DNA from: Novosphingobium organovorum
Lineage (GTDB): Bacteria > Pseudomonadota > Alphaproteobacteria > Sphingomonadales > Sphingomonadaceae
Direction of reading: 5' to 3'
Length of the DNA stretch: 37,384 bases
Assembly: GCF_022832435.1 (NCBI RefSeq)
Contig: NZ_JALHLF010000014.1
Coordinates: 1-37,384, forward strand
Shown here: in pieces, positions 25,921 to 34,233 of the stretch
How positions within the stretch are numbered: the stretch's first letter is position 1
How the letters are laid out: every line of letters starts with the position of its first letter
Made by a program: the position numbers and the translations under genes
Notes under the pieces: generated by a model
The model's database searches: none
Seen by the model: the letters and a program-made list of their open reading frames with translations, nothing else
Told to the model about the DNA's origin: nothing

Positions 25921-27909
25921 GTGATCCGAACTTGCCTGACGCGCGCAGGTCTCGCGCGCCTGGTTCCGGCCGTGGCCTTGATGCTGGCCGCCACGCCCGG
26001 CCATGCGGCCGCGGCGAAATCCGAAAGCGCGCAGGCGCCCACGCTTTCGGCCTACGGCGAACTGCCTGGCGTCGTCGACTTCGCGCTCTCGCCCGACGGC
26101 ACCAAGCTGGCCTCGGTGCGCAACGTCAAGAACGAGTTGTGGCTGATCGTCGTGGGCACCGATGGCACGGGCTACGTAAGGGCCTCGCTTGGCGCGGCCA
26201 AAGTGCGCGCGGTCGGCTGGGCGGACAACAACACGGTAACGCTCACCAAGTCGGACACCGTACCGGCCGGATTCGGCTTTACCGCCGCCAAGTACGAACT
26301 GACCGGGACCGTCCTGATCCCGCTCGACGGGACCGGAGAAAAGGGGCTGGTGTTCAGCCGCAACAACGACATCATGAACACCACGCGCGGCTTCTACGGC
26401 GTGCGCACGATCGACGGGCGTAGCGTGGGCTATTACGGCGGCATCGCGCTCGACACCTCGGCGATGAGCGGCAACCCCACCTTCCGCCACGGCCGCCCCT
26501 ATCTCTACGCGGTCGACATCCAGACCAACCGTCCGCGCGTGGTCGCCCGCGCCGCGAGCGAGGACCACTGGCGCGACTGGCTGGTCGACGCGGCGGGCGC
26601 GGTCGCGGTGATGATCGACGTCGACGAGACCAACGGCGTGTGGCGGATCGAGAACGCCAGAGGTCAGGCATTGACCCGCGGCAAGGACAAGGTCAACGGC
26701 GCGAGCCTGATCTGCTTCAACCACGACGGCACCGGCGTGATCTTCGAACTAACCGACGAGGACGGCAAGAGCCACTGGTACGAAGTCCCGCTGGCTGGCG
26801 GCACCCCGTCCGAATTCCTCGAAGGGGTGGACGTCGAGCGTCTCTACATCGATCGCACCAGCAACCTCCTGCTGGGCTACCGCAAGATGGGCGAGAAGCC
26901 CGAGACGGTGATGTACGACCCGGTGCTCCAGGCCAAGCTCGCAATGATCTTCCGCGCCTTTCCGGACCGCAACGTGCGGCTGATGGACTGGACCGGGAAC
27001 TTCAACCAAGTAGTCCTGCGCACCGATGGCAACAAGGACAGCGGGACGTGGTTCTTCGTCGATGTGCCCGGCCGCCGCGCCGATCCGGTGGGCGATGAAC
27101 ACGCCGCCATCCCCGCGAGCGAAGTCGGCGCGATCTCCGAGGTGGACTACGCCGCACAGGACGGCCTCAAGCTCGACGGCGTGCTCACCCTGCCTCCAGG
27201 CCGCGAAGCCAAGGGGCTCCCGCTCGTCGTGCTCCCCCACGGGGGGCCGCACGCCGCCGACGAGGTCGGTTTCGACTGGTGGGCACAGGCCTTCGCCTCG
27301 CGCGGGTACGCGGTGTTCCAGCCCAATTTCCGCGGCTCGACCGGGCGCGGAGACAGCTTTCGCAACGCGGGCAAGGGCGAATGGGGCCGCAAGATGCAGA
27401 CCGACATTTCGGACGGCGTGGCCGAACTGGTCACGCGCGGCCTGGTCGATCCCAGGCGCGCCTGCATCGTGGGTGCGAGCTACGGCGGTTACGCGGCGCT
27501 TGCGGGCGTCACCTTGCAGCACGGGCTCTACCGCTGCGCGGTCTCGGTCGCGGGCGTGGCCGACGTCGGGCTGATGTACCGCACCGACGTGCAGGAAAGC
27601 GGGGGCTCGAACATGACCCGCGCCTGGCTGCGCGAGGACCTGGGCGACCCGCGCGGCTTCGATGCGATCTCGCCGCGCGCGTTCGCCGCCAGCGCCGACG
27701 CGCCGATCCTGCTGATCCACGGCAAGGACGACACCGTCGTCCCCTTCAAGCAGAGCCTGGTCATGGCCGATGCGCTCAAGGACGCGGGCAAGCCTTACGA
27801 GATGGTCGTGCTCAAGCAGGAGGACCACTGGCTCTCGCGCTCGGAAACCCGCCAGCAGATGCTCGAGGCCGCGGTCGCCTTCGTCGAGAAGAACAACCCG
27901 GCCAAGTAA
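25921..27909 (+). CDS. Secreted S9-family prolyl oligopeptidase-like peptidase
   Basis: A 662-residue serine peptidase exported by Sec. The GTG at 25921 is chosen because GGGGG lies seven bases upstream and it gives a clean signal peptide (MIRTCLTRAGLARLVPAV..., cleaved near GHA-AAA); an upstream GTG at 25885 adds 12 residues. An N-terminal beta-propeller (about 45-405) includes repeats such as FALSPDGTKLASV. The C-terminal alpha/beta-hydrolase has HGGPHAADEVGFDWW, the nucleophile Ser520 in GASYGGY, Asp604 in HGKDDTVVP and His636 in QEDHWLS. Substrates are probably peptides in the periplasm. It is a single plus-strand gene lying between dapA and smpB, both minus strand. Confidence 0.93.
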   Translation: MIRTCLTRAGLARLVPAVALMLAATPGHAAAAKSESAQAPTLSAYGELPGVVDFALSPDGTKLASVRNVKNELWLIVVGTDGTGYVRASLGAAKVRAVGWADNNTVTLTKSDTVPAGFGFTAAKYELTGTVLIPLDGTGEKGLVFSRNNDIMNTTRGFYGVRTIDGRSVGYYGGIALDTSAMSGNPTFRHGRPYLYAVDIQTNRPRVVARAASEDHWRDWLVDAAGAVAVMIDVDETNGVWRIENARGQALTRGKDKVNGASLICFNHDGTGVIFELTDEDGKSHWYEVPLAGGTPSEFLEGVDVERLYIDRTSNLLLGYRKMGEKPETVMYDPVLQAKLAMIFRAFPDRNVRLMDWTGNFNQVVLRTDGNKDSGTWFFVDVPGRRADPVGDEHAAIPASEVGAISEVDYAAQDGLKLDGVLTLPPGREAKGLPLVVLPHGGPHAADEVGFDWWAQAFASRGYAVFQPNFRGSTGRGDSFRNAGKGEWGRKMQTDISDGVAELVTRGLVDPRRACIVGASYGGYAALAGVTLQHGLYRCAVSVAGVADVGLMYRTDVQESGGSNMTRAWLREDLGDPRGFDAISPRAFAASADAPILLIHGKDDTVVPFKQSLVMADALKDAGKPYEMVVLKQEDHWLSRSETRQQMLEAAVAFVEKNNPAK

Positions 27910-27923
27910 GCCCGATCACGCCT

Positions 27924-27956
27924 CTCCCGCCCCGCGCCAGCGCGCCGGGGCGGGAG
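27924..27956. terminator. Hairpin between convergent S9 peptidase and dapA
   Basis: An 11-base perfect stem CTCCCGCCCCG/CGGGGCGGGAG (27924-27934 with 27946-27956) lies between the two convergent stops. There is no T-run, so termination efficiency is uncertain. Confidence 0.5.
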
Positions 27957-27966
27957 AACGAAAGGA

Positions 27967-28851
27967 TCAGAGCAGCCCGGCGTGGACCAGCGCTTCGTCG
28001 ACGGCGGCGCGGGCCTTGTCGTTGCAGGGCACCAGCGGCAGGCGCAGCTCGTTCTCGATCCAGTCGTGGACTTGCGCCAGCGCGTACTTGCACGGACCCG
28101 GCGAGGAATCCTCGAACATCGCGTAGTGCAGCGGGTAGAGCTTGTCGTTCAGCTCGCGCGCACGGGCGAAATCGTTCGCCGCACAGGCCGCCTGGAACTC
28201 GGCGCAGAGCGCGGGCGCGACGTTCGCCGTCACCGAGATGCAACCCATTCCGCCCGCCGCGTTGAACGGCAGCGCCAGCTCGTCGTCGCCCGAGAGCATG
28301 CAGAAGCCCTCGCGGCCGATCCCCATGCGGTGGTCGGTCACACGGCTCAGGTCGCCGCTGGCGTCCTTGATGCCGATGATCTTGTCGGGATAACGCCTGG
28401 CCAGCTCGCACACGGTCTCGGGCTGAAGATCGCTCACCGTGCGCCCCGGAACGTTGTAGAGCAGGATCGGAAGTTCGGCGTTTTCAGCAAGGTAGGCAAA
28501 ATGCGCGAACATCCCCTGCTGGCTCGGCTTGTTGTAGTAGGGCACCACCACCAGCGCCGCGTCGGCGCCGCACTTCTTGGAGAAATTCATGTGGAGAAGT
28601 GCGTTCTTGGTATCGTTGCTGCCGCAGCCCGCGATGACCGGCACGCGGCCCGCCGCCTGCTCGATGCAGACTTCGATCACGCGGTGGTGCTCGGCGTTGG
28701 AAAGCGTGGAATTCTCCCCCGTCGTGCCGCACGGCACCAGCGCCGAGGACCCGCTGTCGATCTGCCAGTCAACCAGCCGACGGAACGCCGCTTCATCGAA
28801 GGCACCGTCCCGAAACGGTGTGACAAGCGCCGGAATGGAACCCGAGAACAT
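27967..28851 (-). CDS. dapA: 4-hydroxy-tetrahydrodipicolinate synthase
   Basis: Condenses aspartate semialdehyde with pyruvate in lysine and diaminopimelate synthesis. 294 residues, normal length. The Schiff-base lysine is Lys162 in IGIKDASGDLSR, the catalytic triad includes Thr44 (CGTTGEN), Tyr132 (LYNVPGRT) and the Tyr105/106 pair (VVPYYNKPSQQG). It is divergent from the lytic transglycosylase across about 100 bases and convergent with the S9 peptidase. Its substrate, aspartate semialdehyde, is also used by the carboxyspermidine dehydrogenase in this window. Confidence 0.97.
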   Translation of the reverse strand: MFSGSIPALVTPFRDGAFDEAAFRRLVDWQIDSGSSALVPCGTTGENSTLSNAEHHRVIEVCIEQAAGRVPVIAGCGSNDTKNALLHMNFSKKCGADAALVVVPYYNKPSQQGMFAHFAYLAENAELPILLYNVPGRTVSDLQPETVCELARRYPDKIIGIKDASGDLSRVTDHRMGIGREGFCMLSGDDELALPFNAAGGMGCISVTANVAPALCAEFQAACAANDFARARELNDKLYPLHYAMFEDSSPGPCKYALAQVHDWIENELRLPLVPCNDKARAAVDEALVHAGLL

Positions 28852-28952
28852 GGACTTTAACCCCTAGTGATGCGCAAATACGGTCCGGTACGGGAACCTG
28901 CCCCGGCGCCGAGCCTTACCTTTCTGCGCCTGATAAGGAGCCTCCATCCAAG

Positions 28953-30917
28953 ATGTCCAGTACGTTGCGCTTTTCCTCTCTTGCCGCGATGGCCGCAAGC
29001 ATGGCCTTCGCGCTGCCCGCAATGGCGCAAGACAGCCATGATTGGGACCTTGCGCGGGCCCGGCAGGCGCAGACCATGGACGTGGGCGTGCACCAGTCGA
29101 TCGACACCTGGAGCCGTCTGGTGGCCAGCGACCGACTCGACTTCGCCACTTACTCGGGCTTCCTGCTGACCTATCCCGGCTATCCGCAAGAGGAGAAGAT
29201 TCGCCGCTACGCCGAAAAGGCGATGCTGCGCGAATCGCCCCCGCCGCAAACCGTGATCGCCTTCTTCGACCGCTTCCCCCCGCTCACCAACGAAGCGGCC
29301 GGGCGCTACGCCACCGCGCTCGCCGCGGTGCGTCGGTTCGACGCGCTCGACAAGGCGCGTACCGCCTGGCGCGGCGGCGACCTGACCGAAAACGCCGAGA
29401 ACACGCTGCTCTCGCTCGACCAGGGGGTGTTCACCCAGGACGACAACGATGCGCGCATGGACGCGCTGCTCTGGCAGGGCGAGACCGATCAGGCCGAACG
29501 CCAGATCTCCTTCGTCTCGCCCGCCCGGCGCGCGGTGTTCATGGAGCGCCTCTCGCTGCTCCAGGGTTCGCCGCCCGGATCGCTTGGCCTGCAACTGCCC
29601 GGCGATGTCGCGACCGATCCCGGCTACGCCTTCAACCGCGCCAACCAGGCGCGCCGCAGCGGCAACCTGCCCGCAGCGATCGCCTTCCTGACCAACCGTC
29701 CCAAGCTGCGCGCGCCCGTCCCCAGGCCCGAAGCCTGGGTGCGCGAACTGCTGGCCGCCGCGCGCGGCGCGGGACCATCGGACGCGGTGCAGATCGCCGC
29801 CTCGATCGACGATGCCTTTGCGCCGGGCACCGACATCAGCCAGTTGTCCTATCGCCTGCGCGACGATTACACCTCGCTCGTCTGGCTGGGCGGGACCACC
29901 GCGCTGTGGACGCTCGACGCGCCGCAGCGGGCCGCGCCGCTGTTCTACCGCTACGGCGCCGCCGCGCAGACGCCGGGGACACGCTCCAAGGGCTTCTACT
30001 GGGCCGGGCGCGCGCTCGCCATCGGCGGGGACAGCGCAGGCGCACGGCGCTATTTCGAAATGGCCGCGCAGTACCCGCACTACTTCTATGGCCAGCTCGC
30101 GCTCGAGCGGCTCGGCCGCCCGCTGCCCGATCTCGACACCCGCCCCTCGGCGGTGCCCACCCCGGCGCAGCGCGCGGCGTTCAACGCCCGCCCGCTCACC
30201 CGCGCGGTGCGCGACGTGGCGGTCAGCGCCGACTGGCGTACCGGCATCCAGTTCTTCCGCGAAATCGCCGACCAGGCCCAGACCGAGACCGATCACGTCC
30301 TCGTCGCCGACCTTGCGCGCGAAATCGGACGGCGCGACCTGGCGGTCATCCTGGGCCAGAGCGCGCACGCCGATGGCTACGGCGATTTCGGCAGGATCGC
30401 CTTCCCCACGATGCCCGTGCCCGAGGGTTCGGACTGGACCATGGCGCACGCCCTCACCCGCCAGGAAAGCCAGTTCGCGCAGAACGCGATCAGCCATGCG
30501 GGCGCGCGCGGGCTGATGCAGCTCATGCCTGCGACCGCGCAGGAAATGGCCACCAAGCTCGGCGTTGGCTACTCGACCTCGGCGCTGATCGACGATCCGG
30601 CCTACAACATTCGCCTGGGCACCGGCTATTTCGAACGCATGCTCGCCTACTTCGACGGCTCGCGCCCGCTCGCCATCGCGGCCTATAACGCGGGCGCGGG
30701 CAACGTGAACAAGTGGCTGCGCGCCAACGGCGACCCGCGTACGGGCAGCGTCGAGTGGGTCGACTGGATTGAGCGTATCCCGTTCTACGAGACCAAGAAC
30801 TACGTCATGCGCGTGCTGGAAAACGCCACCGTCTACGACGCCATGTACCCCGAGAAAGCCGAATTGCGCAGCCCCAACCTGCTCAGCAAGCTGATGGGCA
30901 AGCGCACGCCGGGCTGA
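28953..30917 (+). CDS. Periplasmic soluble lytic transglycosylase (Slt70-like)
   Basis: Cuts peptidoglycan glycan strands, forming 1,6-anhydromuramyl ends. 654 residues with a signal peptide ending at PAMA (residue 25). Residues 30-470 form a long all-helical superhelical region with TPR-like helices, as in Slt. The C-terminal SLT domain has the catalytic Glu505 in LTRQESQFAQNAISHAGARG, LMQLMPATAQEMA, then YNIRLGTGYF and AIAAYNAGAGNVNKW. The upstream AAGGAG site is 12 bases before the ATG, slightly far. Divergent from dapA, which feeds the peptidoglycan precursor pathway. Confidence 0.95.
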   Translation: MSSTLRFSSLAAMAASMAFALPAMAQDSHDWDLARARQAQTMDVGVHQSIDTWSRLVASDRLDFATYSGFLLTYPGYPQEEKIRRYAEKAMLRESPPPQTVIAFFDRFPPLTNEAAGRYATALAAVRRFDALDKARTAWRGGDLTENAENTLLSLDQGVFTQDDNDARMDALLWQGETDQAERQISFVSPARRAVFMERLSLLQGSPPGSLGLQLPGDVATDPGYAFNRANQARRSGNLPAAIAFLTNRPKLRAPVPRPEAWVRELLAAARGAGPSDAVQIAASIDDAFAPGTDISQLSYRLRDDYTSLVWLGGTTALWTLDAPQRAAPLFYRYGAAAQTPGTRSKGFYWAGRALAIGGDSAGARRYFEMAAQYPHYFYGQLALERLGRPLPDLDTRPSAVPTPAQRAAFNARPLTRAVRDVAVSADWRTGIQFFREIADQAQTETDHVLVADLAREIGRRDLAVILGQSAHADGYGDFGRIAFPTMPVPEGSDWTMAHALTRQESQFAQNAISHAGARGLMQLMPATAQEMATKLGVGYSTSALIDDPAYNIRLGTGYFERMLAYFDGSRPLAIAAYNAGAGNVNKWLRANGDPRTGSVEWVDWIERIPFYETKNYVMRVLENATVYDAMYPEKAELRSPNLLSKLMGKRTPG

Positions 30918-30929
30918 AGCCGGGAGGGA

Positions 30930-30957
30930 CCGGCGATCACCCGGCCCCGCGCCGGTA
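30930..30957. terminator. Hairpin between convergent lytic transglycosylase and alpha-galactosidase
   Basis: A 7-base stem ACCGGCG/CGCCGGT (30930-30936 with 30951-30957) with a 14-base loop lies between the two stops. There is no T-run; weak evidence. Confidence 0.3.
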
Positions 30958-30968
30958 CCCGCCCCGTT

Positions 30969-32357
30969 TCAGGCCCGCGGGGTGAGTGTGTAGAGCGCCG
31001 CGCCATGCGCCGGCAGTTCGACAGAAACCGCTTGCCCGGCTAGGCCCAGATCGCGCCGCGCCCAGGCATCGCGTAGCGACCAGGCCCCGTTCGCCCCGAT
31101 CGCGGCGAGCGGTACACGCACCGTGCGCGCGGTATCGACGGTGTTGAACAGCGCGAGGTGACGCGCCTTGCCGTCCGCCCCTCGCGCGCTCCACACCCGC
31201 GTCTCGTCGGCGAGGAAGTGGGGGCAATTGCCCGTGCTTGCCTGGTTCACGGCGAGCACTTCGGGATTGGTCAGCAGCGCCAGCGTCGCCGCGTCGAGAT
31301 GGCGCAGATCCCCGCCCATGATCAGCGGCGAGCGCGCGATCGCCCACAGCGTCATCAAGGTGCGCTGTTCGTCGGGCGTAAAATGCGTGTCGCGATCGCC
31401 GAGCGCGAGCCGGCCCAGCGGCAACATGTCGGCATCGGGCCAGGAGCCCGGCCCCATCCAGGCGTTCCAGTTTTCCAGCCGCGTGAACTGCGCGGCGAGC
31501 ATTTTCCAATCGTCCCAGAAATCGTCCGAGATGCGCCACATCTGCGCGTGGCGGCGGACATGTTCGGCCCGCGGTACCGGGGTTTCGCCCGGCGAGAGGC
31601 TGAGCACGATCGGCCGTCCGCAGCGCGCGATCGCCCGCGCCGCCGCCTCGATCTCGGGCGCGTGGGCATCGTAGGGGCGGCTCATGTCGTCCATCTTGAC
31701 GAAATCGACGCCCCACGCGGCGTAGAGCCGGAACAGCCCGTCGTAGTAGTCCTGCGCGCCGGGCCGGGTCATGTCGACGCCGACCATGTCCGGATTCCAC
31801 GAACAGATGCTCGCGGTATCGGCGATGTCCCGCGCGGTATAGGGCGTGCCCTCGATCGGCAGGTCGCGCTCGACCGCGTGGCGCGCGATCCCGCGCATGA
31901 CATGGATGCCGAACTTGAGCCCGAGCGCGTGGACTTTCGCCGCCAGCGGCGCGAAGCCGCGCCCGCCTTGCGCCGAGGGAAAGCGGTTGGGCGCGGGCAC
32001 CAGCCGGGCGTGCGCGTCGAGCGCGGGGACCGGGTGCGGGTTGTAGGTGTAGCTCGAAGCGTCAGGCTCGTACCACTGGATGTCGACGGTCAGCACGTCG
32101 TAACCGAAGGGCAGCAGCTTTTCGGCCATGATCGCTGCGGTTTCGAGCGTCTGCGCCTCGGTAATGGTCCCGGCAAAGCTGTTCCAGCTGTTCCACCCCA
32201 TCGGCGGGCGCGGGGCGAGCGTTGCGTTCGGTGCGCCTGCCGCCCTGGTCTGCTCGGCACGCGCCCCCTCGGCCCCTGCGATCAGCGGCAGCGCCGCCAG
32301 CCCGGCCGCCGCCTGCATCGCCCGCCGGCGCGACAGCGCGTTCGTCTTCCCATCCAT
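30969..32357 (-). CDS. Alpha-galactosidase, GH27, with Tat signal
   Basis: Removes terminal alpha-galactosyl residues from sugars, probably plant oligosaccharides or galactomannans. The ATG at 32357 has GGAGG nine bases upstream; an ATG three codons earlier touches that site. From it, 462 residues. The N-terminus (ALSRRRAMQAAAGLAALPLIAG) looks like a twin-arginine signal. The GH27 barrel shows TPPMGWNSWN-type residues (PRPPMGWNSWNSF), nucleophile Asp223 in VDFVKMDDM and acid/base Asp279 in MWRISDDFWDD, followed by WPDADMLPLG and SPLIMGGD. Assigned by motif; galactan versus other alpha-galactoside substrates cannot be resolved. It stands alone, divergent from greB. Confidence 0.93.
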   Translation of the reverse strand: MDGKTNALSRRRAMQAAAGLAALPLIAGAEGARAEQTRAAGAPNATLAPRPPMGWNSWNSFAGTITEAQTLETAAIMAEKLLPFGYDVLTVDIQWYEPDASSYTYNPHPVPALDAHARLVPAPNRFPSAQGGRGFAPLAAKVHALGLKFGIHVMRGIARHAVERDLPIEGTPYTARDIADTASICSWNPDMVGVDMTRPGAQDYYDGLFRLYAAWGVDFVKMDDMSRPYDAHAPEIEAAARAIARCGRPIVLSLSPGETPVPRAEHVRRHAQMWRISDDFWDDWKMLAAQFTRLENWNAWMGPGSWPDADMLPLGRLALGDRDTHFTPDEQRTLMTLWAIARSPLIMGGDLRHLDAATLALLTNPEVLAVNQASTGNCPHFLADETRVWSARGADGKARHLALFNTVDTARTVRVPLAAIGANGAWSLRDAWARRDLGLAGQAVSVELPAHGAALYTLTPRA

Positions 32358-32497
32358 GGCTCGCATCCTCCATCCCGCTTATCCAACGTGCTCCATTCCC
32401 TTTTGTCCGACTAATAACCCCCGCACAACCCACCGCTGCGTGCCGATCGCGGCGAAGGCGGCTTGGCCGGACCCCGTGCGCTGCCTATGAAGGGCCG

Positions 32498-32986
32498 ATG
32501 ACACCTGCTGGCCCTCCCATCACCCCCGCCGGAATGGCGGCCCTTCGCGCGCGCTATGACCATCTTCTGGGCAAGGAGCGTCCCGAAATCGTCGAGATCG
32601 TCTCCTGGGCGGCGGGCAACGGCGACCGTTCGGAGAACGGCGACTATCTCTATGGCCGCAAGCGCATGCGCGAAATCGACCGCGAACTGGGCTACCTGGC
32701 CCGCCGGATAAAGAAAGTCCGCGTGATCGACCCCGCGCAGCAGGTCGAGCGCGGCAAGGTCTTCTTCGGCGCCACCGTCGAACTTGCCGACGAGGACGAC
32801 GAACGCATGGTCGTGACCATCGTGGGCGACGACGAACAGGACGCGAGTGCGGGCAAGATCGGCTGGAGCGCGCCACTCAGCAAGGCGCTGCGCGGCGCGG
32901 CCATCGGCGATTTGCGCGTCGTGCGCCTGCCTTCGGGGGAGAAGGAATGGGAAGTGATGACCGTGCGCTATCCCGAAGCGCGGTGA
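32498..32986 (+). CDS. greB: Transcription elongation factor GreB
   Basis: Stimulates RNA cleavage by backtracked RNA polymerase. 162 residues from the ATG at 32498, preceded by AAGGG; the longer open frame upstream to 32222 is antisense to the alpha-galactosidase leader. The N-terminal coiled coil carries the acidic tip residues Asp43 and Glu46 in NGDRSENGDYLYGRKRMREIDRE-like sequence, and the YLYGRKR pattern fits GreB rather than GreA. The C-terminal globular domain (GKVFFGATVELADEDDE...) includes SPLSKAL-like IGWSAPLSKALRGA. Its stop overlaps the next gene's GTG by 4 bases. Confidence 0.94.
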   Translation: MTPAGPPITPAGMAALRARYDHLLGKERPEIVEIVSWAAGNGDRSENGDYLYGRKRMREIDRELGYLARRIKKVRVIDPAQQVERGKVFFGATVELADEDDERMVVTIVGDDEQDASAGKIGWSAPLSKALRGAAIGDLRVVRLPSGEKEWEVMTVRYPEAR

Positions 32987-33531
32987 TCGTGCGCCGTCTT
33001 GCGCGCGCTCTTGCGACAGGGCTGCTGCTGGCCACGCTGGGCGCACTTCCCGCCTGCGGGCGAACCGCCAGCAAGCCGGAGGCGAGCCGCACCACAGCGT
33101 CCGCGCCATCGGCAAGCGATACGCTGGTCCTTCACGGACGAGTAAACGATGCGGCGAATGCGCTCGCTCCCGAAAGCGAAGCGCGGCTCGATGCCCAGCT
33201 TGCCGCGCTTGAGCAGCGCACCGGCCACCAGATGGTCATCGCTACCACGCCAAGCCTCGGCGGCGAGCCGATCGCACGCTATTCGCTCGCCCTCGCCCGG
33301 CGCTGGAAAATCGGGCGCAAGGGCATCGACGACGGCGTCCTGATCGTGCTCGCCCCGCAGGATCGCACGGTGCGTATCGAGGTCGGCTATGGTCTCGAAA
33401 AGGCGCTGCCCGATGCGCTGTGCGCGCGAATCATCCAGCAGGACATGCTCGGAGCGTTCCGCCGGGAAGACTACGCTGCCGGGCTCGAGGCGGGGATCGG
33501 CGCGCGGATTGCCCACCTTCCGGCGGATTGA
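32983..33531 (+). CDS. TPM-domain (TLP18.3/Psb32/MOLO-1-like) lipoprotein
   Basis: 182 residues from a GTG at 32983 that overlaps the greB stop (GTGA). The N-terminus MIVRRLARALATGLLLATLGALPAC ends in a plausible lipobox with Cys25, so it may be anchored to a membrane and face the periplasm. Residues about 53-165 match the TPM fold: VNDAANALAPESEARLDAQL, then RKGIDDGVLIVLAPQDRTVRIEVGYGLEKALPD and a QQDMLGAFRREDYAAGLEAG end. Many TPM proteins carry a C-terminal membrane helix and a glycine-rich tail; this one stops after the domain. The function of bacterial TPM proteins is poorly known, with proposed roles in envelope or photosystem repair. The coupling with greB is by overlap only. Confidence 0.88.
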   Translation: MIVRRLARALATGLLLATLGALPACGRTASKPEASRTTASAPSASDTLVLHGRVNDAANALAPESEARLDAQLAALEQRTGHQMVIATTPSLGGEPIARYSLALARRWKIGRKGIDDGVLIVLAPQDRTVRIEVGYGLEKALPDALCARIIQQDMLGAFRREDYAAGLEAGIGARIAHLPAD

Positions 33532-33586
33532 CGCGCGCCCTGCCCGCTTCCCCCGCACGCCAAATCATGCCAGGAGCACCGCTGCC

Positions 33587-34105
33587 ATGGTCGCGATCGC
33601 ATCCGTTTTCCGCACTCTCTCCCCCGTTTGCCTCGCCGCGCTCTGCACGCTGAGCGCAGGGGCCGCCTCGGCGCGCGAAAGCCTTGGCCTCTATGAACAG
33701 TGGGGCGCCTTTCGCGATCCAATCGTGCCGCGCTGCTACGCCATCGCCGAACCGGCACCAAGCGCGCTCTGGCGCGATTACCAGCCCTTTGCCGCCATCG
33801 GCACCTGGCCCCGGCGCGACCGGCGCAACCAGCTGCATTTTCGCGTCTCGCGCAAGATGGCGCCGGACACCACGATCACCCTGCGCATCGGTCCGCAGCG
33901 CTTCACGCTCATCGGCGGCGGCGGCGATGCCTGGCCCGCCAGCGATACCGACAACGCCGCGATCACCGCCGCGATGCGCTCGGCCAGCGAGATGACGCTT
34001 TACGCCACGGGCGCGCGCGGCGGGCGCTTCTCGAACACCTGGCAACTGGCGGGCGCGGCTTCCGCGATGGACGCTGCGCTGCTGGGCTGCGCCAGCCAGC
34101 GCTGA
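33587..34105 (+). CDS. Secreted protein of unknown function
   Basis: 172 residues from the ATG at 33587, with AGGAG ten bases upstream. A signal peptide is clear (MVAIASVFRTLSPVCLAALC..., cleaved near ASA). The mature part has YEQWGAFRDP, PRCYAIAEP, WRDYQPFAAIGTWPRRD, FRVSRKM and QRFTLIGGGGDAWPAS, with two cysteines (in PRCYA and LLGCA) that could form a disulphide. I recognise the look of a sphingomonad family but no assigned function. An IalB-like fold is a weak possibility. The last 12 codons and stop lie in the first copy of a tandem duplication. Confidence 0.8.
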   Translation: MVAIASVFRTLSPVCLAALCTLSAGAASARESLGLYEQWGAFRDPIVPRCYAIAEPAPSALWRDYQPFAAIGTWPRRDRRNQLHFRVSRKMAPDTTITLRIGPQRFTLIGGGGDAWPASDTDNAAITAAMRSASEMTLYATGARGGRFSNTWQLAGAASAMDAALLGCASQR

Positions 34106-34147
34106 GGGGACGCTGCGCTGCTGGGCTGCGCCAGCCAGCGCTGAGGG
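34069..34147 (+). repeat. Exact tandem duplication with 39-base period across the stop codon
   Basis: Bases 34069-34108 recur exactly at 34108-34147 (period 39, about two copies). The first copy holds the last codons and stop of the secreted-protein gene; the second lies after the stop. Each copy can fold: CGCTG-CTGG pairs with CCAG-CCAGCG. Because 39 is a multiple of three, the duplication would be in frame if the first stop were lost. Confidence 0.95.
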
Positions 34148-34163
34148 CCCACATCCGCACGCG

Positions 34164-34199
34164 AAAAGGGCGGGAGCCGCATGGCCCCCGCCCCCTTTT
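34164..34199. terminator. Bidirectional terminator between secreted protein and outer-membrane protein genes
   Basis: An A4/T4-flanked stem (34168-34178 with 34183-34193, one mismatch; loop GCAT) with two extra C before the T-run. The A-run and T-run on opposite sides suit both convergent genes, which stop at 34105 (+) and 34234 (-). Confidence 0.75.
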
Positions 34200-34233
34200 C
34201 TTCTCCGCGTTCAATGTCGCAAGCGCGCCGCGA

